This document shows, one piece after another, positions 1 to 9,821 of a stretch of 64,000 nt of DNA. Origin of the DNA: Paenibacillus sp. SZ31 (GTDB lineage Bacteria; Bacillota; Bacilli; Paenibacillales; Paenibacillaceae); contig NZ_JABBEA010000005.1 in NCBI RefSeq assembly GCF_012912005.1, positions 1 through 64,000 on the forward strand, in the 5' to 3' direction. The position numbers and the translations under genes are program-made. Every line of letters starts with the position of its first letter. Within the stretch, counting starts at the first letter, position 1. The notes under the pieces are model-generated. The model was not told where the DNA came from, searched no databases, and was given only the letters and a program-made list of their open reading frames with translations.

Positions 1-59
1 GCATGTATTAGGCATGCCGCCAGCGTTCGTCCTGAGCCAGGATCAAACTCTCCAATAAA
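1..59 (-). rRNA. 16S ribosomal RNA, 5' end (partial)
   Basis: Read on the minus strand, the first bases are the conserved 5' start of bacterial 16S rRNA (GGAGAGTTTGATCCTGGCTC, then the ACGAACGCTGGCGGC block). Only about 59 bases are inside the window and the rest of the gene runs off the left edge. The mature 5' end is placed near base 59 by comparison with Bacillus 16S genes. An rrn operon therefore runs leftwards out of the window. Confidence 0.97.
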
Positions 60-190
60 GTATTGAAAAGAGCGATAAGCTCATTTTGAATCTGACGAGA
101 TTAAAAATCTCATTTGTGCTCCAGTCGATTCAAGCCAAGGCTTGTCTCAAACTTTTGCGTTCATTCTGCAAGCAGAATGTTTACTCACTC

Positions 191-215
191 GTTGTTCAGT
201 TTTCAAAGATCAAAC
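191..215 (-). promoter_or_regulatory. rrn leader boxA-like antitermination element
   Basis: The minus strand carries TTGATCTTTGAAAACTGAAC within the leader between the rrn promoters and 16S. This matches the conserved Bacillales rRNA leader motif containing the boxA-like core that loads the Nus antitermination complex. Its place about 135 bases upstream of mature 16S is typical. Confidence 0.7.
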
Positions 216-274
216 TTGTTTCATTATTTCTTTTGTTTCCCGTGTCAGCCGTGTGTTTCAGCGGCGACTTAAAT

Positions 275-303
275 AATATATCATACGGCTGAATCTAATG
301 CAA
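275..303 (-). promoter_or_regulatory. candidate rrn promoter P2
   Basis: The minus strand shows TTGCAT (298-303), a 17-base spacer and TATATT (275-280). The -10 is good and the -35 weak. It lies downstream of a second, better promoter, matching the tandem P1/P2 arrangement known for B. subtilis rrn operons. Confidence 0.5.
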
Positions 304-408
304 CAGTTTTTTTCATTTCTTTTCTGTTAGTAGTTTTGCACCAGCTAAAGCTATCGTATCCGTTCCCTAATTTGTCCTATCATAATGGTGCGCTCATAGG
401 GTACAAAT

Positions 409-438
409 ATTCTAACACACTAATGAAAGGGTTTACAA
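409..438 (-). promoter_or_regulatory. candidate rrn promoter P1
   Basis: The minus strand shows TTGTAA (433-438), an 18-base spacer and TAGAAT (409-414), firing leftwards into 16S. The remaining non-coding bases from 60 to 527 hold the rRNA leader and no credible gene. Confidence 0.55.
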
Positions 439-519
439 CACTTTCGTAATAAAATGCTCCTCATCAATCCTAAATAGCCACATCTTCGTTATACATGCGT
501 GAATCAATCTATACTCAAA

Positions 520-556
520 CAAACGATAAGCCAGCTCACAATTACAGAGCTGGCTT
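520..556 (-). terminator. terminator after safA
   Basis: A perfect 10-bp stem AAGCCAGCTC/GAGCTGGCTT (528-537 with 547-556) closes a 9-base loop. On the minus strand it is followed by a broken T-rich run. It lies about 50 bases beyond the safA stop and would insulate the rrn promoters from read-through. Confidence 0.75.
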
Positions 557-607
557 CCCGCTGATATAACAATCACCCTACTTCTTCAACAATCACAAAC
601 TTCTAGA

Positions 608-2236
608 TTAGTTTTGTATCCATGGATTACGACGCTTTTTGTTTGATTTCCGTTGGTTGGAGGTAGTCGCTCCTTCTCTGGATGTTTTCCCAGACACGGT
701 CACCTTGGATTTATTCTTCAGAGGAGCCTTGGTTGTTCTGCGTTTCGTAGCTGCCGGCTTATTCCCGGCTTGCTTGGACTTCGCCTCCGAATCCGCTCCA
801 ACCTCTTCAAGCGCTACCTGACTTAAGTTAGCGTCGTCACGGCCCCCTTTTTTACCCCCCTTACTTTGGCCTTGTGGAGGGTACAATTCACCAAAAGCAC
901 CAAGCGGAGACGGCGGAACCATGTTTTGGGTTGGGTACGGATTTTGATAAGCATACTCGATAGGCTGGTTTGGCATCGTTGATGTGGACATTTCAGGCGG
1001 CATACCGTACGAAGGACCATACATATTCCAAGCCGGATCCTGATAACCATGTGAAGGATAAGTATACTGAGGCACATGTGTATGTGAACCACATCCGCAT
1101 GGAGGGTAAGGAAGCATCGAATATGGGGATATAAAAGGCGGCTGATGATTCATATGACTAGGTGCGACATACGATGGGAATGGACTATTCACATGGGCAG
1201 CTGGCGATATTGGAAATGAGTTGTTTTGCATTTCTGGGGACAAATTCGGCACAACGTTGTTGTGATTATGGCTCTGCTCCGCCCCAGTCCACGGACTGTT
1301 CGGCAGATCACTGCCACTATAAGGACTAATTTCCGGAATCCCTGGAAACGGTGCATTGTTGCTCGCTCCTGCCGTGTACATGTCTTGTTGAACACCATAC
1401 ACCTCTTGTACAGGAACGGGGATTTGAACATAAGGGTGCTCCGCTGGCGCATGATGTAACTTATTACCACAACCACAAGGTTTTTTCGTCGCTGGTGCAA
1501 CCTCAACTGGAGACTTTGTATTAGGCATTACAGGCAAAGGCATAATTTCAGGCGAAAGATTGGGCATTGTGTATTTCTTGGATTCTGCTACAGGTTTTAC
1601 ATGAACTTCAGGTTTAACCTCTTCTTTTTTGTGCGTTTCCTTTTCAGGCTTCACTTCAGGAAGCTCAGGCAACTGTGGCAGTGCCTCCAGTTCAGGTTTC
1701 ACATTTGGCTTTACCGGATTGGCTGGTGGTGGAGCAGGCACTGGAACTGGAACTGGAACCTCAGCTACTGGAGCAGGAGGAGTTGGTACAACTGGCGCCG
1801 GTGGTTCCGGTTCTTTGACTCCTGTGTATTCCTTACCTTCAGGCGACAATTTTTCATGCGCAGCAATGTTGCTGGCACCCGAATTAGATGTGATGTTTCC
1901 TTGTGCGTGCATGGATGGAATATAAACAGTCTCCCCCACCAGCAGAGCGTTCGGATTTTTCAACTGTGGATTGGCATTGATCATATCTTTTAAAGGAACT
2001 CCCCAGGCTTGTGACAACTTCCATAACGAATCTCCTTGCTGAACCTTGTGACTGTGCAGCACGCCTTCCGGTTTCGGTGTTACTGGCTCTGCAGGGATTT
2101 TGACCTTCATGCCAATATCCAGCTTGTCGGGATTTGTGATTTGCGGATTAGCCGCGATCAATTTGTCCAGCGCTACATTGTATTTTTGGGACAGCAGATA
2201 TAATGTGTCGCCTTTTTTCACCATGTGTATTTTCAC
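608..2236 (-). CDS. safA: SafA-like spore coat/cortex morphogenetic protein with two LysM domains
   Basis: A 542-residue LysM protein. LysM domains span about residues 2-48 and 62-107. A Pro/Val/Glu-rich linker follows (about 140-215), then a low-complexity Pro/Tyr/Asn/His region with two CGCG motifs (254-257 and 380-383) and a repeated PNLSPE motif (225-230, 330-335). The tail is Lys/Arg-rich. B. subtilis SafA begins with the same MKIH-type LysM start, binds cortex peptidoglycan and directs inner coat assembly through SpoVID; its gene is also near pheA/obg. A GTG start at 2236 has AGGAGG ten bases upstream. The second LysM domain and greater length differ from B. subtilis SafA (387 aa). The SafA name rests on the N-terminus, context and a sigma-E-like promoter; the C-terminal half is too repetitive to compare by eye. 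Confidence 0.8.
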   Translation of the reverse strand: MKIHMVKKGDTLYLLSQKYNVALDKLIAANPQITNPDKLDIGMKVKIPAEPVTPKPEGVLHSHKVQQGDSLWKLSQAWGVPLKDMINANPQLKNPNALLVGETVYIPSMHAQGNITSNSGASNIAAHEKLSPEGKEYTGVKEPEPPAPVVPTPPAPVAEVPVPVPVPAPPPANPVKPNVKPELEALPQLPELPEVKPEKETHKKEEVKPEVHVKPVAESKKYTMPNLSPEIMPLPVMPNTKSPVEVAPATKKPCGCGNKLHHAPAEHPYVQIPVPVQEVYGVQQDMYTAGASNNAPFPGIPEISPYSGSDLPNSPWTGAEQSHNHNNVVPNLSPEMQNNSFPISPAAHVNSPFPSYVAPSHMNHQPPFISPYSMLPYPPCGCGSHTHVPQYTYPSHGYQDPAWNMYGPSYGMPPEMSTSTMPNQPIEYAYQNPYPTQNMVPPSPLGAFGELYPPQGQSKGGKKGGRDDANLSQVALEEVGADSEAKSKQAGNKPAATKRRTTKAPLKNKSKVTVSGKTSREGATTSNQRKSNKKRRNPWIQN

Positions 2237-2295
2237 AGGGAACTAACCTCCTAGACGTCATACTTGGGCAGTACATTCGCCCATACCGTTACTAC

Positions 2296-2323
2296 ATCCT
2301 ATGCAGAAACCGGGCTAATGACA
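2296..2323 (-). promoter_or_regulatory. sigma-E-like promoter for safA
   Basis: The minus strand has CATAGGAT (2296-2303) with TGTCATT 13 bases upstream (2317-2323). The -10 lies in a 15-base block (2289-2303) that is identical upstream of spoIVFA, where the -35 is much better. B. subtilis safA is mother-cell expressed from sigma-E. The -35 here is weak. Confidence 0.5.
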
Positions 2324-2331
2324 TCAACTAA

Positions 2332-2403
2332 ACAAAAAAAATCCTCCTGTCTCTAAAATCCCCATACGCCAGGTATGTTGAATTTTATCGGACAAGGAGG
2401 ATT
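2332..2403 (-). terminator. terminator after ilvE
   Basis: The outer stem is AATCCTCCTGTC (2340-2351) pairing with GACAAGGAGGATT (2391-2403, one bulge). Nested inner arms TAAAAT/ATTTTA and CATAC/GTATG make a long layered hairpin. On the minus strand an eight-base T run follows. Confidence 0.85.
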
Positions 2404-2430
2404 CCTGTTCCCTATGCTATTCGCTCAAAC

Positions 2431-3315
2431 TTAAGATTCCCACACTTTATAGCCATCTTTGTCAACAATCTGACGGAATGCTTCCAGCAGTCTCAGCGTT
2501 ACCGGACCTGCTACACCCGTACCAATTGTTCTTCCATCGACTTCATATGCAGCGATAACTTCTGCAGCTGTCCCGGTGAAAAAGACTTCGTCTGCGATAT
2601 ACACATCATGCAGGGTGAATGGCACTTCTTTTAATTCAAGCTCCAGTTCTCCACATAGATCGATAATCGCTTGACGTGTAATTCCTTCAAGTGCTCCGAG
2701 ATAACAAGGCGGCGTGTACACTACACCATTTTTGATGATGAAGATGTTATCACTTGAACCCTCAGTAACGTAACCTTGGGAGTTCAGCATAATCGCTTCA
2801 CCAGCACCTGAATAGTTAGACTGGATTTTAACCAGGATGTTATTCAGATAGTTCAATGATTTAATTTTCGGATTCAATGCGTCCGGAATGTTCCGGCGTT
2901 GGGATACAGACACTGCTTTCAATCCAGTAAGATACGCTTCCTCCGGATAGATCGCCAATTGTTCCACGATGATGATCACAGATGCCTTAGGGCAACGTAA
3001 CGGGTCCAAGCCCAGATTACCAGGGCCGCGCGATACAATAAGACGAATATAACCATTACGCATATCATTGCGGCGTACCGTTTCAGCCATGACTTCCAGC
3101 ATCTCATCAATGGACAGCGGGATGTTCAAACTGATGGATTTCGCCGAATCATACAAACGATCCAAGTGGGCCTTACATCTGAAAATGTTTCCGTTATAAA
3201 TCCGAATACCTTCGAAAATCCCGTCTCCATACAAAAATCCATGATCATATACCGAAACGGTTGCGTTCTCCTTGGTCACATACTGACCATCCAAATAGAT
3301 CCATTGTTCTGCCAC
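2431..3315 (-). CDS. ilvE: branched-chain amino acid aminotransferase (class IV)
   Basis: PLP enzyme that transaminates the 2-keto acids of Leu, Ile and Val with glutamate; cytosolic. The fold-type IV features are visible: the catalytic Lys in KIKSLNYL (about residue 152) and the EGSSDNIF motif (about 185) that contacts PLP. Start choice: the frame is open further upstream, but GGAGGTG lies nine bases before a GTG at 3315 that begins VAEQWIYLDG. This gives 294 aa, the usual family length, so upstream ATGs are unlikely. It lies 148 bp after pheA with no terminator seen between them, and a strong terminator follows. D-amino-acid transaminases and aminodeoxychorismate lyases share the fold, but the length and motifs favour IlvE. 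Confidence 0.9.
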   Translation of the reverse strand: MAEQWIYLDGQYVTKENATVSVYDHGFLYGDGIFEGIRIYNGNIFRCKAHLDRLYDSAKSISLNIPLSIDEMLEVMAETVRRNDMRNGYIRLIVSRGPGNLGLDPLRCPKASVIIIVEQLAIYPEEAYLTGLKAVSVSQRRNIPDALNPKIKSLNYLNNILVKIQSNYSGAGEAIMLNSQGYVTEGSSDNIFIIKNGVVYTPPCYLGALEGITRQAIIDLCGELELELKEVPFTLHDVYIADEVFFTGTAAEVIAAYEVDGRTIGTGVAGPVTLRLLEAFRQIVDKDGYKVWES

Positions 3316-3463
3316 CGATGACTGCACCTCCATAAAATATCCATTCCCTAAACTCCGAAACGTTATTAACCCGTCCATTGTACACCAAATGACAAGCGAT
3401 TACTCGCTCATTCTACCCCGACTTATGACAACCTTCTAACATTCACAACCACCATCAGGTCGA

Positions 3464-4336
3464 TTACCTCGAAGGATATGTATAACAAGGATAGCTACCA
3501 AGAACGCGCACCTGACAATTCAATGCCTCAATCTCGGCCATGGCTGCGGTCAGCAAAATCGAATCGACCGTTTCCACAACATCAATGTAAAAATAGTAAC
3601 TGCCCAATCGTTTCTTCGTTGGACGAGACTCGAGACGGGTCAGGTTCAGCTTCCGCCAGGCAAAAGCCGACAATACCTGATGCAACGCACCCGGTGCATC
3701 TTCTGGCAACGTCACCAGCAAGCTGGTTTTTACATGATCCGGTTCACGCGGAATGTTCACAGGTTCATGGCCGATGAGCACAAAACGGGTATAGTTGTTG
3801 TCATGATCTGTAACTCGTTCAGCCATAATGTCCAGGCCATGCTTCTGAGCAGCAAGCTTTGTACCGATCGCCACCCAGCCCTTACCCGGATTCTTTTTCA
3901 CAATTTCTACAGCTTCGGCTGTACTGTTCACACCTTCAAGGTCTGCCCCAGGCGAATGCAGCCGAATAAAATTCTGACACTGCGGAATAGCCACAGGATG
4001 GGACATGATCTTAGTAATTCTACTGAAATCATACTCGCCACTCTCTGTCTTAAATTCCGAGCCATGTCCAATCACATTCTGGATGGATGGGTATACCCAC
4101 TCTGCTTGCATCGGAATATCCACTTCATTCACAAGCCAGTCCATATGAAGACTAACGGAGCCTTCAATGGTATTCTCAATCGGAATAACACTGTATTGTG
4201 CATTCCCACTATCCGTTGCTCGAAAAACATCCGAAATCAGCTTGAAGTGAAGCAAATCTAACGGTTCACCGTTAAACAAGAAATCAATCGCTTCATGAGA
4301 AACGGAGCCTTCAGGTAATACTGCAATTCGTTTCAT
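3464..4336 (-). CDS. pheA: prephenate dehydratase
   Basis: Converts prephenate to phenylpyruvate in phenylalanine synthesis. The 290-residue protein has an N-terminal dehydratase domain (IENTIEGS near 53-60, catalytic TRF motif at 183-185) and a C-terminal ACT domain (about 203-280). The ESRP motif at 236-239 is the phenylalanine-binding signature used for feedback inhibition. The first glycine loop reads LPEGSVSHEA, whereas most family members have GPxGTFS. Its ATG overlaps the thrB stop by four bases (ATGA), so the two are translationally coupled. Monofunctional: no chorismate mutase domain is fused. Confidence 0.95.
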   Translation of the reverse strand: MKRIAVLPEGSVSHEAIDFLFNGEPLDLLHFKLISDVFRATDSGNAQYSVIPIENTIEGSVSLHMDWLVNEVDIPMQAEWVYPSIQNVIGHGSEFKTESGEYDFSRITKIMSHPVAIPQCQNFIRLHSPGADLEGVNSTAEAVEIVKKNPGKGWVAIGTKLAAQKHGLDIMAERVTDHDNNYTRFVLIGHEPVNIPREPDHVKTSLLVTLPEDAPGALHQVLSAFAWRKLNLTRLESRPTKKRLGSYYFYIDVVETVDSILLTAAMAEIEALNCQVRVLGSYPCYTYPSR

Positions 4337-5301
4337 GCATTAACTTCCCCTTTGATTCTGTCCAAAAAAGGACGTTCGTCTTGATCAGGTAGCAAGGTTA
4401 CACCGTCCAAATCCGGATCGAGCCACAGTGCAGAAGCAGTTATGCCCTCCCGCTCCATGGTGTTCAGCAAATATTGTTCCAATTCCGCTTTGCGGGTGTC
4501 ATGACGATCTACCAAAGTCAACACGGTCGGTCCAGCTCCGCTCAGGGCAGCTCCCAACGCTCCATGATCGACGGCATGTTCCAATATCTCAGCCATGCCT
4601 GGCACTAAGGATGCCCGATATGGTTGGTGAATTCGATCTGACATCGCCTTCTGAATCATGTCCAGTCGTCCACTTGCCAAAGCGGCAACGAGCAGTGAGG
4701 ATCTGCTAATGTTATGCACCACATCAGACATGCCAAATTGCTCTGGAATCACATTCCTTGCTTTTGAAGTAGACAGCTGGAATTCAGGTACAATAACCAA
4801 AGCCTGCAAATCCTGGTGTGGTTCAATACGTATATGATCTACCTGTTGACCATTCCATGCAGCCGTAATAATACCGCCATACAGAGATGCTCCCACATTA
4901 TCAGGATGCTTCTCAAGGGATGTGGCCATATCCAGGAGCTTGGCATCCGATAAAGGAGCGCCAATTAATGCATTCGCTGCCGCCAGTGCACCAACGATGG
5001 CTGATGCACTGCTCCCGAGTCCCCGCGTAAGCGGAATATCGGAATACATGGAAATCTCCAATTCAGGTACAGACACCCCAGCTTCATTGAATACCATCTG
5101 TGCAACTTCGTATATCAAATTCGATTTATCTGTTGGCAGGCCTGTCAAATGATTGCCATGAAGATGAAATGTCGTCTGCTCGGCAGGTTTCATTTCCAAC
5201 CAGGCATACAAAGACAATGCCATGCCCAGGGTATCAAACCCTGGACCGAGATTGGCTGTGCTTGCAGGTATTTTTACGGTTACCTTTTCACGCAAACTCA
5301 T
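4333..5301 (-). CDS. thrB: homoserine kinase
   Basis: GHMP-family kinase that phosphorylates homoserine to O-phosphohomoserine for ThrC. The N-terminal [12 protein letters not shown] signature (12-23) and the ATP loop GLGSSAS (94-100) are intact. At 322 aa it is of typical length. It overlaps thrC upstream and pheA downstream by four bases each (ATGA), so thrC-thrB-pheA form a tightly coupled block. Confidence 0.95.
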   Translation of the reverse strand: MSLREKVTVKIPASTANLGPGFDTLGMALSLYAWLEMKPAEQTTFHLHGNHLTGLPTDKSNLIYEVAQMVFNEAGVSVPELEISMYSDIPLTRGLGSSASAIVGALAAANALIGAPLSDAKLLDMATSLEKHPDNVGASLYGGIITAAWNGQQVDHIRIEPHQDLQALVIVPEFQLSTSKARNVIPEQFGMSDVVHNISRSSLLVAALASGRLDMIQKAMSDRIHQPYRASLVPGMAEILEHAVDHGALGAALSGAGPTVLTLVDRHDTRKAELEQYLLNTMEREGITASALWLDPDLDGVTLLPDQDERPFLDRIKGEVNA

Positions 5302-6368
5302 ACAGATTGCTGCTCCAGTTGTGCAATGGCCGCCATTACTGCTTCTTCCGTATCTTCAACAACAAGTGGCTCAGTCGCTACTGTTTTGATCGCAATATTA
5401 GGATCTTTCAGGCCATTACCAGTGAGTACACAAACGACAGTCTCTCCGCCTTTAAAGTACCCTTCACTCTTCAGTTTGTATACACCGGCAAGGGAAGCAG
5501 CAGAAGCAGGTTCTGCAAAAATCCCTTCACGAGAAGCAAGTGTACGATACGCCGTCAGGATTTGTTCATCAGTTACATAGTTAATCTGTCCGCCAGATTC
5601 CTCAGCTGCAGCTACTGCTGTTTTCCAGCTTGCCGGATTACCGATTCGAATCGCTGTTGCCACCGTTTCAGGTTCAAGGATCGGTTCGCCTTTGACAATA
5701 GCCATCGCACCTTCAGCTTCGAAACCAACCATGCGTGGCAGCGTGTTGGATTTGCCTGCCTCTTTATATTCTTTGAAACCTTTCCAATAAGCCGAGATAT
5801 TACCCGCATTACCGACTGGAATAGCCAGAACGTCCGGTGCTTCGCCAAGTTGTTCAATCACTTCAAACGCCGCTGTCTTCTGTCCTTCAATCCGGAACGG
5901 ATTCACAGAGTTTACAAGTGTGATCGGATGTTTGGCTGTAATCTCACGCACAATCTCCAGTGCACGGTCAAAGTTACCATTGATCGCAATCACTTTAGCT
6001 CCATAGATCATGGCTTGGGCCAGTTTACCCAGTGCAATGTTGTTATTCGGGATCAGCACGATACAATTGAGACCGCCACGTGCGGCATAGGCCGCTGCAG
6101 CTGCTGACGTATTACCTGTAGATGCACACATGATCGTGCGACTGCCCTCTTCCAGTGCTTTGGCAACAGCCATAACCATTCCGCGGTCTTTGAAAGAACC
6201 CGTAGGGTTCAAGCCTTCGTATTTGAAATAGAGGTTCAAACCGAGTTCCTCAGACAGATTCTCTGCATGAATCAACGGTGTGTTTCCTTCCTGAAGCGTA
6301 AGCAGGGGTGTATTTTCATTAACCGGAAGGTGCTCTCTGTATGTTTGCAAAAGTCCTTGATATCTCAT
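5298..6368 (-). CDS. thrC: threonine synthase
   Basis: PLP enzyme converting O-phosphohomoserine to threonine. The PLP lysine is Lys60 in the [10 protein letters not shown] motif, and the phosphate-binding glycines follow in [11 protein letters not shown]. It is 356 aa, the short form typical of Bacillales. The ATG at 6368 is preceded by AAAGGAG. A 115-bp gap separates it from hom; I see no clear terminator or promoter there, so co-transcription with hom is likely. Confidence 0.95.
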   Translation of the reverse strand: MRYQGLLQTYREHLPVNENTPLLTLQEGNTPLIHAENLSEELGLNLYFKYEGLNPTGSFKDRGMVMAVAKALEEGSRTIMCASTGNTSAAAAAYAARGGLNCIVLIPNNNIALGKLAQAMIYGAKVIAINGNFDRALEIVREITAKHPITLVNSVNPFRIEGQKTAAFEVIEQLGEAPDVLAIPVGNAGNISAYWKGFKEYKEAGKSNTLPRMVGFEAEGAMAIVKGEPILEPETVATAIRIGNPASWKTAVAAAEESGGQINYVTDEQILTAYRTLASREGIFAEPASAASLAGVYKLKSEGYFKGGETVVCVLTGNGLKDPNIAIKTVATEPLVVEDTEEAVMAAIAQLEQQSV

Positions 6369-6483
6369 TGTGGGTAAACTCCTTTATGTTTTAATAATCT
6401 AAAATAATGACCTGTTGTTACGCATATGATTAACTTGTACGTTATAACTGAAATAATTGTGATGCTCTAAGTGATACGGAAAC

Positions 6484-7770
6484 TTATCCTTCCACCCGAT
6501 ACACACTCTTAATGCGCCGAATGACGCTGAGTGATTCAAAATGTTTTAACACTTTATCCATGCTCGCTTTACTTGCATTATGCGTAACGATAATGATTTC
6601 GGCATCCGGGTTGTGCTCATTCGGCTGTTGAACAACCGAGGCCAGACTGACATCATATTCTGCGAAAATTTGTGTAATTTGTGCCAATACTCCGGCTTTG
6701 TCGTCTACGTGTAGTAAAATAAAGTTTTTCGACACGATCTGCTCGTCGCTTTGCAGTCGCTTCGTCTTATAAGACACAATCGCTTTTAGACCGTTTACGC
6801 CAAGCTTAAGGTTTTTGGTGACCGCCACAATGTCAGCTACAACAGATGTTGCCGTTGGGAGTTCTCCCGCACCTGCACCGTAGAACATGGTCTCCCCTAC
6901 AGCTTCGCCGTGTACATATACTGCGTTGAATACACCGTTGACTGAAGCAATAGGATGATTCTGTCTAACCATAGTCGGCTGTACGCTAATCGTGATCTCA
7001 TCGTCAATACGGTCCGCAATACCAAGTAATTTCATCTCATACCCTAGTCTTCTGGCATACGTAATGTCTTCACGGGTCACGGAGGATATGCCTTTAACGG
7101 TTACATCCTTCAACTCCACATTGGTACGGAAACCGAGCGTACTCAAGATCGCCATTTTGCGAGCTGCGTCAAGTCCTTCCACATCGGAGGTTGGATCGGA
7201 TTCGGCGTATCCCAAAGCCTGTGCTTCAGCCAGCACTTCTTCATAGGATGCACCTTCCTGACTCATTTTGGTCAAAATAAAGTTCGTTGTTCCGTTCACA
7301 ATCCCCATAATGCGGGTAATCCGGTCGGAAGAGAAACCTTCAATCAGTGTACGAATGATCGGAATACCTCCCGCAACACTCGCCTCATAGAACACGTCAC
7401 ATTGTTTTTCCTGTGCCTTCGCCAAAATCTCCGAACCATGCAGAGCCATGAGATCCTTGTTCGCTGTTACGATGTGTTTCCCACGTTCCAACGCTTCGAG
7501 AATATACTCCTTCGTCTGATCAATACCGCCCATGACTTCAACGATGACATCAATATCCGGATGACGAATGACTTCCCAAGGATCTTCCGTAAGCTTGGCA
7601 CGGTCTACAGCAATGACACGGTCTTTCTCTGTATTTTTCACTGCAATCTTCTCGATGATAATCGGCGATCCAACCTGACTGCTCAGATCCTCCTGATTTC
7701 CCTCCACAATGCGAACGACTCCCGTTCCGACAGTTCCCAGACCCAACAATCCGACTTTTACCGGTTTCAC
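6484..7770 (-). CDS. hom: homoserine dehydrogenase
   Basis: NAD(P)-dependent reduction of aspartate semialdehyde to homoserine, the branch point to threonine and methionine. The N-terminal Rossmann motif GLGTVGTGV (8-16), the central catalytic domain (GIVNGTTNFIL) and a C-terminal ACT domain (about 350-425, used for threonine feedback) are all present in 428 aa. The start is GTG at 7770 with a GGGGG-type ribosome site. It lies between pheB and thrC in the same transcription unit. Confidence 0.95.
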   Translation of the reverse strand: MKPVKVGLLGLGTVGTGVVRIVEGNQEDLSSQVGSPIIIEKIAVKNTEKDRVIAVDRAKLTEDPWEVIRHPDIDVIVEVMGGIDQTKEYILEALERGKHIVTANKDLMALHGSEILAKAQEKQCDVFYEASVAGGIPIIRTLIEGFSSDRITRIMGIVNGTTNFILTKMSQEGASYEEVLAEAQALGYAESDPTSDVEGLDAARKMAILSTLGFRTNVELKDVTVKGISSVTREDITYARRLGYEMKLLGIADRIDDEITISVQPTMVRQNHPIASVNGVFNAVYVHGEAVGETMFYGAGAGELPTATSVVADIVAVTKNLKLGVNGLKAIVSYKTKRLQSDEQIVSKNFILLHVDDKAGVLAQITQIFAEYDVSLASVVQQPNEHNPDAEIIIVTHNASKASMDKVLKHFESLSVIRRIKSVYRVEG

Positions 7771-7828
7771 TAACGATCTACCCCCTAATGTCTATTCTTG
7801 TCTGTCAGTCCTGTATGATAAAGCCTAA

Positions 7829-8266
7829 TTAACCTTGGCCTACAATACGTGTGCGTCTCACTCCAGGCATATCTTGCATCCGATCCAGCATTTCTCCAAT
7901 TTCTCCGTGAAGATGTGTCGTCTCCACTGAAATGACGACATTGGCTCTTCCCTGAAGCGGGATACTCTGATTAATTGTAAGTACATTGGCCCCATAACCA
8001 GCTACATGTCCAAGCACACGAGACAAGATACCCGACTGATGCTCCAGATCAATGGAAATCGTTACAATTCTCTCGCGCTCAAGCTGGTTGATCAGATGAA
8101 TTCCATCCTTGTACTTGTAAAAGGCACTCCGGCTTAATCCGACCTGCTCAACCGCCTCATGCACTGTTTTAACATCACCGGAAGCCAGTAGCTCTTTTAC
8201 CTGCATGGTCTTCACCACAGCCTCTGGTAAAATATCTTCCCGTACTAAGTAATAGCGTTCGTTCAC
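7829..8266 (-). CDS. pheB: ACT domain-containing protein PheB
   Basis: Small regulator-like protein of the UPF0735/PheB family. An N-terminal segment resembling a helix-turn-helix (VHEAVEQVGLSRSAFYKYKD) is followed by a C-terminal ACT domain (about 65-145). Its biochemical role is not settled, but the gene is conserved between obg and pheA in Bacillales. The start chosen is GTG at 8266, because AGGAG lies ten bases upstream and the product then begins VNERYYLVREDILPE like B. subtilis PheB. It is the first gene of the pheB-hom-thrC-thrB-pheA unit. Confidence 0.85.
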   Translation of the reverse strand: MNERYYLVREDILPEAVVKTMQVKELLASGDVKTVHEAVEQVGLSRSAFYKYKDGIHLINQLERERIVTISIDLEHQSGILSRVLGHVAGYGANVLTINQSIPLQGRANVVISVETTHLHGEIGEMLDRMQDMPGVRRTRIVGQG

Positions 8267-8309
8267 AGAACGTCCTCTCCTCAAAGACTCATGTATTCAT
8301 ATAGTGGAC

Positions 8310-8338
8310 ATTATATAGGATCTACGCCAAAAGGGCAA
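8310..8338 (-). promoter_or_regulatory. sigma-A promoter for pheB-hom-thrCB-pheA
   Basis: The minus strand shows TTGCCC (8333-8338), a 17-base spacer and a perfect TATAAT (8310-8315). The initiation site would fall about 35 bases upstream of the pheB GTG. With the obg terminator just upstream, this makes pheB the start of a separate operon. Confidence 0.75.
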
Positions 8339-8410
8339 TACATGACACGCCTATTTTTTGAAATACGTTCCTCACAGTATACAAGTTTATCCCTCTCCCA
8401 TGTCAGGAAA

Positions 8411-8457
8411 AACAAAAAAACGCAGAGTTGTGGGTCAACTTCCCACTTCTCTGCGTT
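8411..8457 (-). terminator. terminator after obg
   Basis: A strong hairpin, AACGCAGAG...CTCTGCGTT with an inner GTGGG/CCCAC arm, is followed on the minus strand by a seven-base T run. It separates spo0B-obg from the amino acid operon. Confidence 0.9.
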
Positions 8458-8493
8458 CATATATCTACTGGTCTCTCCACGGAAGACGGCTAC

Positions 8494-9804
8494 TTAGTAG
8501 TAACTGCTACCTTCCACGAATTCGAATTCAAAGTCTCCGATGCGCACGATGGTGCCTTCTACAGCTCCGCGCTTACGCAACTCAGCATCTACACCCATAT
8601 AACGCAGTGTACGTGCGAGTTTCAGTATAGCCTCGTGCGAGTTCAGTTGCATCCGTTTCATCATGCGGTCAATCTTGGCACTTTCGACAACGAACATTTC
8701 ATTCTCACGCACAATTTTGAAACCATCGTCTTCTTTTTTGTCCAGACTATATACTTTACGTTCAGATACATCTGCTACCTCTTCAACCACTCGCTCGTCT
8801 GGAGCCTGATCTAGCAGATCAGCTGCACGATACAGAAGTTCTTGAATCCCTTTACGAGTCAAGGATGAAATTGGCATCACTTCAATATCAGGTTGAACTT
8901 CACGAACTTGCTGTAAAAATTGCTCCAGGTTCGCTTCAGAGTCTGGCATATCCATCTTGTTAGCTGCTACAACTTGCGTTCTCTCGGCGAGAAGCGGATT
9001 GTACAACTTCAATTCGTCATTGATTTTCTGCCAGTCTTCAAAAGGATCGCGTCCTTCCGAACCCGACATATCTACGACATGAACAATAATACGAGTGCGC
9101 TCGACATGACGCAGGAACTCATGTCCCAGTCCGATCCCTTCATGCGCACCTTCAATCAGTCCAGGCAAATCGGCCATCACGAAGCTTCGGCCTTCTCCTA
9201 CACCGACTACACCCAGATTCGGTGTAATGGTTGTGAAATGGTAAGCACCGATCTTTGGCTTGGCTGACGAAACGACAGAAAGCAATGTGGATTTCCCGAC
9301 ACTCGGGAAACCAACAAGACCAACATCTGCCATAACTTTTAGCTCTAATACGATGTAACGCTCTTGGCCTTCTTCACCATTCTCGGCAAGTTCAGGTGCA
9401 GGGTTGTTCGGTGTGGCAAATCGGATGTTACCCCGTCCGCCCCGACCACCACGAGCAATAACAACCTGCTGACCATGACGTGTCATGTCCGCCAGTACTT
9501 CTCCACTGTCTTCATCCAAAATGATAGTTCCTGGTGGAATCCGCACAATCATGTTCTCAGCGTTTGCACCGTGCTGACTCTTATTACGTCCCTTCTCACC
9601 ACGTGGGGCCTTGAAGTGACGCTGGTAACGGAAATCCATCAACGTCCGCAAACCTTCATCCACGCGGAAAATGATGTCAGCTCCTCTGCCTCCATCGCCC
9701 CCGGCAGGTCCGCCGTTTGGTACATACTTCTCACGACGGAACGAAATAATTCCGTCCCCTCCGTCTCCGGCTTTCACATAAATCTTCGCTTTATCTACAA
9801 ACAT
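8494..9804 (-). CDS. obg: GTPase Obg/CgtA
   Basis: Essential ribosome-associated GTPase acting in 50S assembly and stress responses; in B. subtilis it is also needed for Spo0A activation. The N-terminal glycine-rich Obg fold (1-158, many GG repeats), the G domain (G1 GFPSVGKST near 165, G4 NKMD near 282) and the C-terminal OCT domain (about 350-430) are in order in 436 aa. It follows spo0B by 17 bp, the same pair as in B. subtilis. Confidence 0.97.
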   Translation of the reverse strand: MFVDKAKIYVKAGDGGDGIISFRREKYVPNGGPAGGDGGRGADIIFRVDEGLRTLMDFRYQRHFKAPRGEKGRNKSQHGANAENMIVRIPPGTIILDEDSGEVLADMTRHGQQVVIARGGRGGRGNIRFATPNNPAPELAENGEEGQERYIVLELKVMADVGLVGFPSVGKSTLLSVVSSAKPKIGAYHFTTITPNLGVVGVGEGRSFVMADLPGLIEGAHEGIGLGHEFLRHVERTRIIVHVVDMSGSEGRDPFEDWQKINDELKLYNPLLAERTQVVAANKMDMPDSEANLEQFLQQVREVQPDIEVMPISSLTRKGIQELLYRAADLLDQAPDERVVEEVADVSERKVYSLDKKEDDGFKIVRENEMFVVESAKIDRMMKRMQLNSHEAILKLARTLRYMGVDAELRKRGAVEGTIVRIGDFEFEFVEGSSYY

Positions 9805-9821
9805 TGGTTAACCCCTTCTTC

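Noticed and set aside
86..292. 68-aa plus-strand reading frame in the rrn leader
   Set aside because: It overlaps the boxA element and a promoter of the opposite-strand rrn operon and has no ribosome site.
1629..1925. Glycine/threonine-rich plus-strand frame
   Set aside because: It is the complement of the Pro-rich linker of safA; no independent start signal.
6369..6483. Possible T-box or separate promoter before thrC
   Set aside because: No T-box sequence, no terminator hairpin and no convincing -35/-10 pair.
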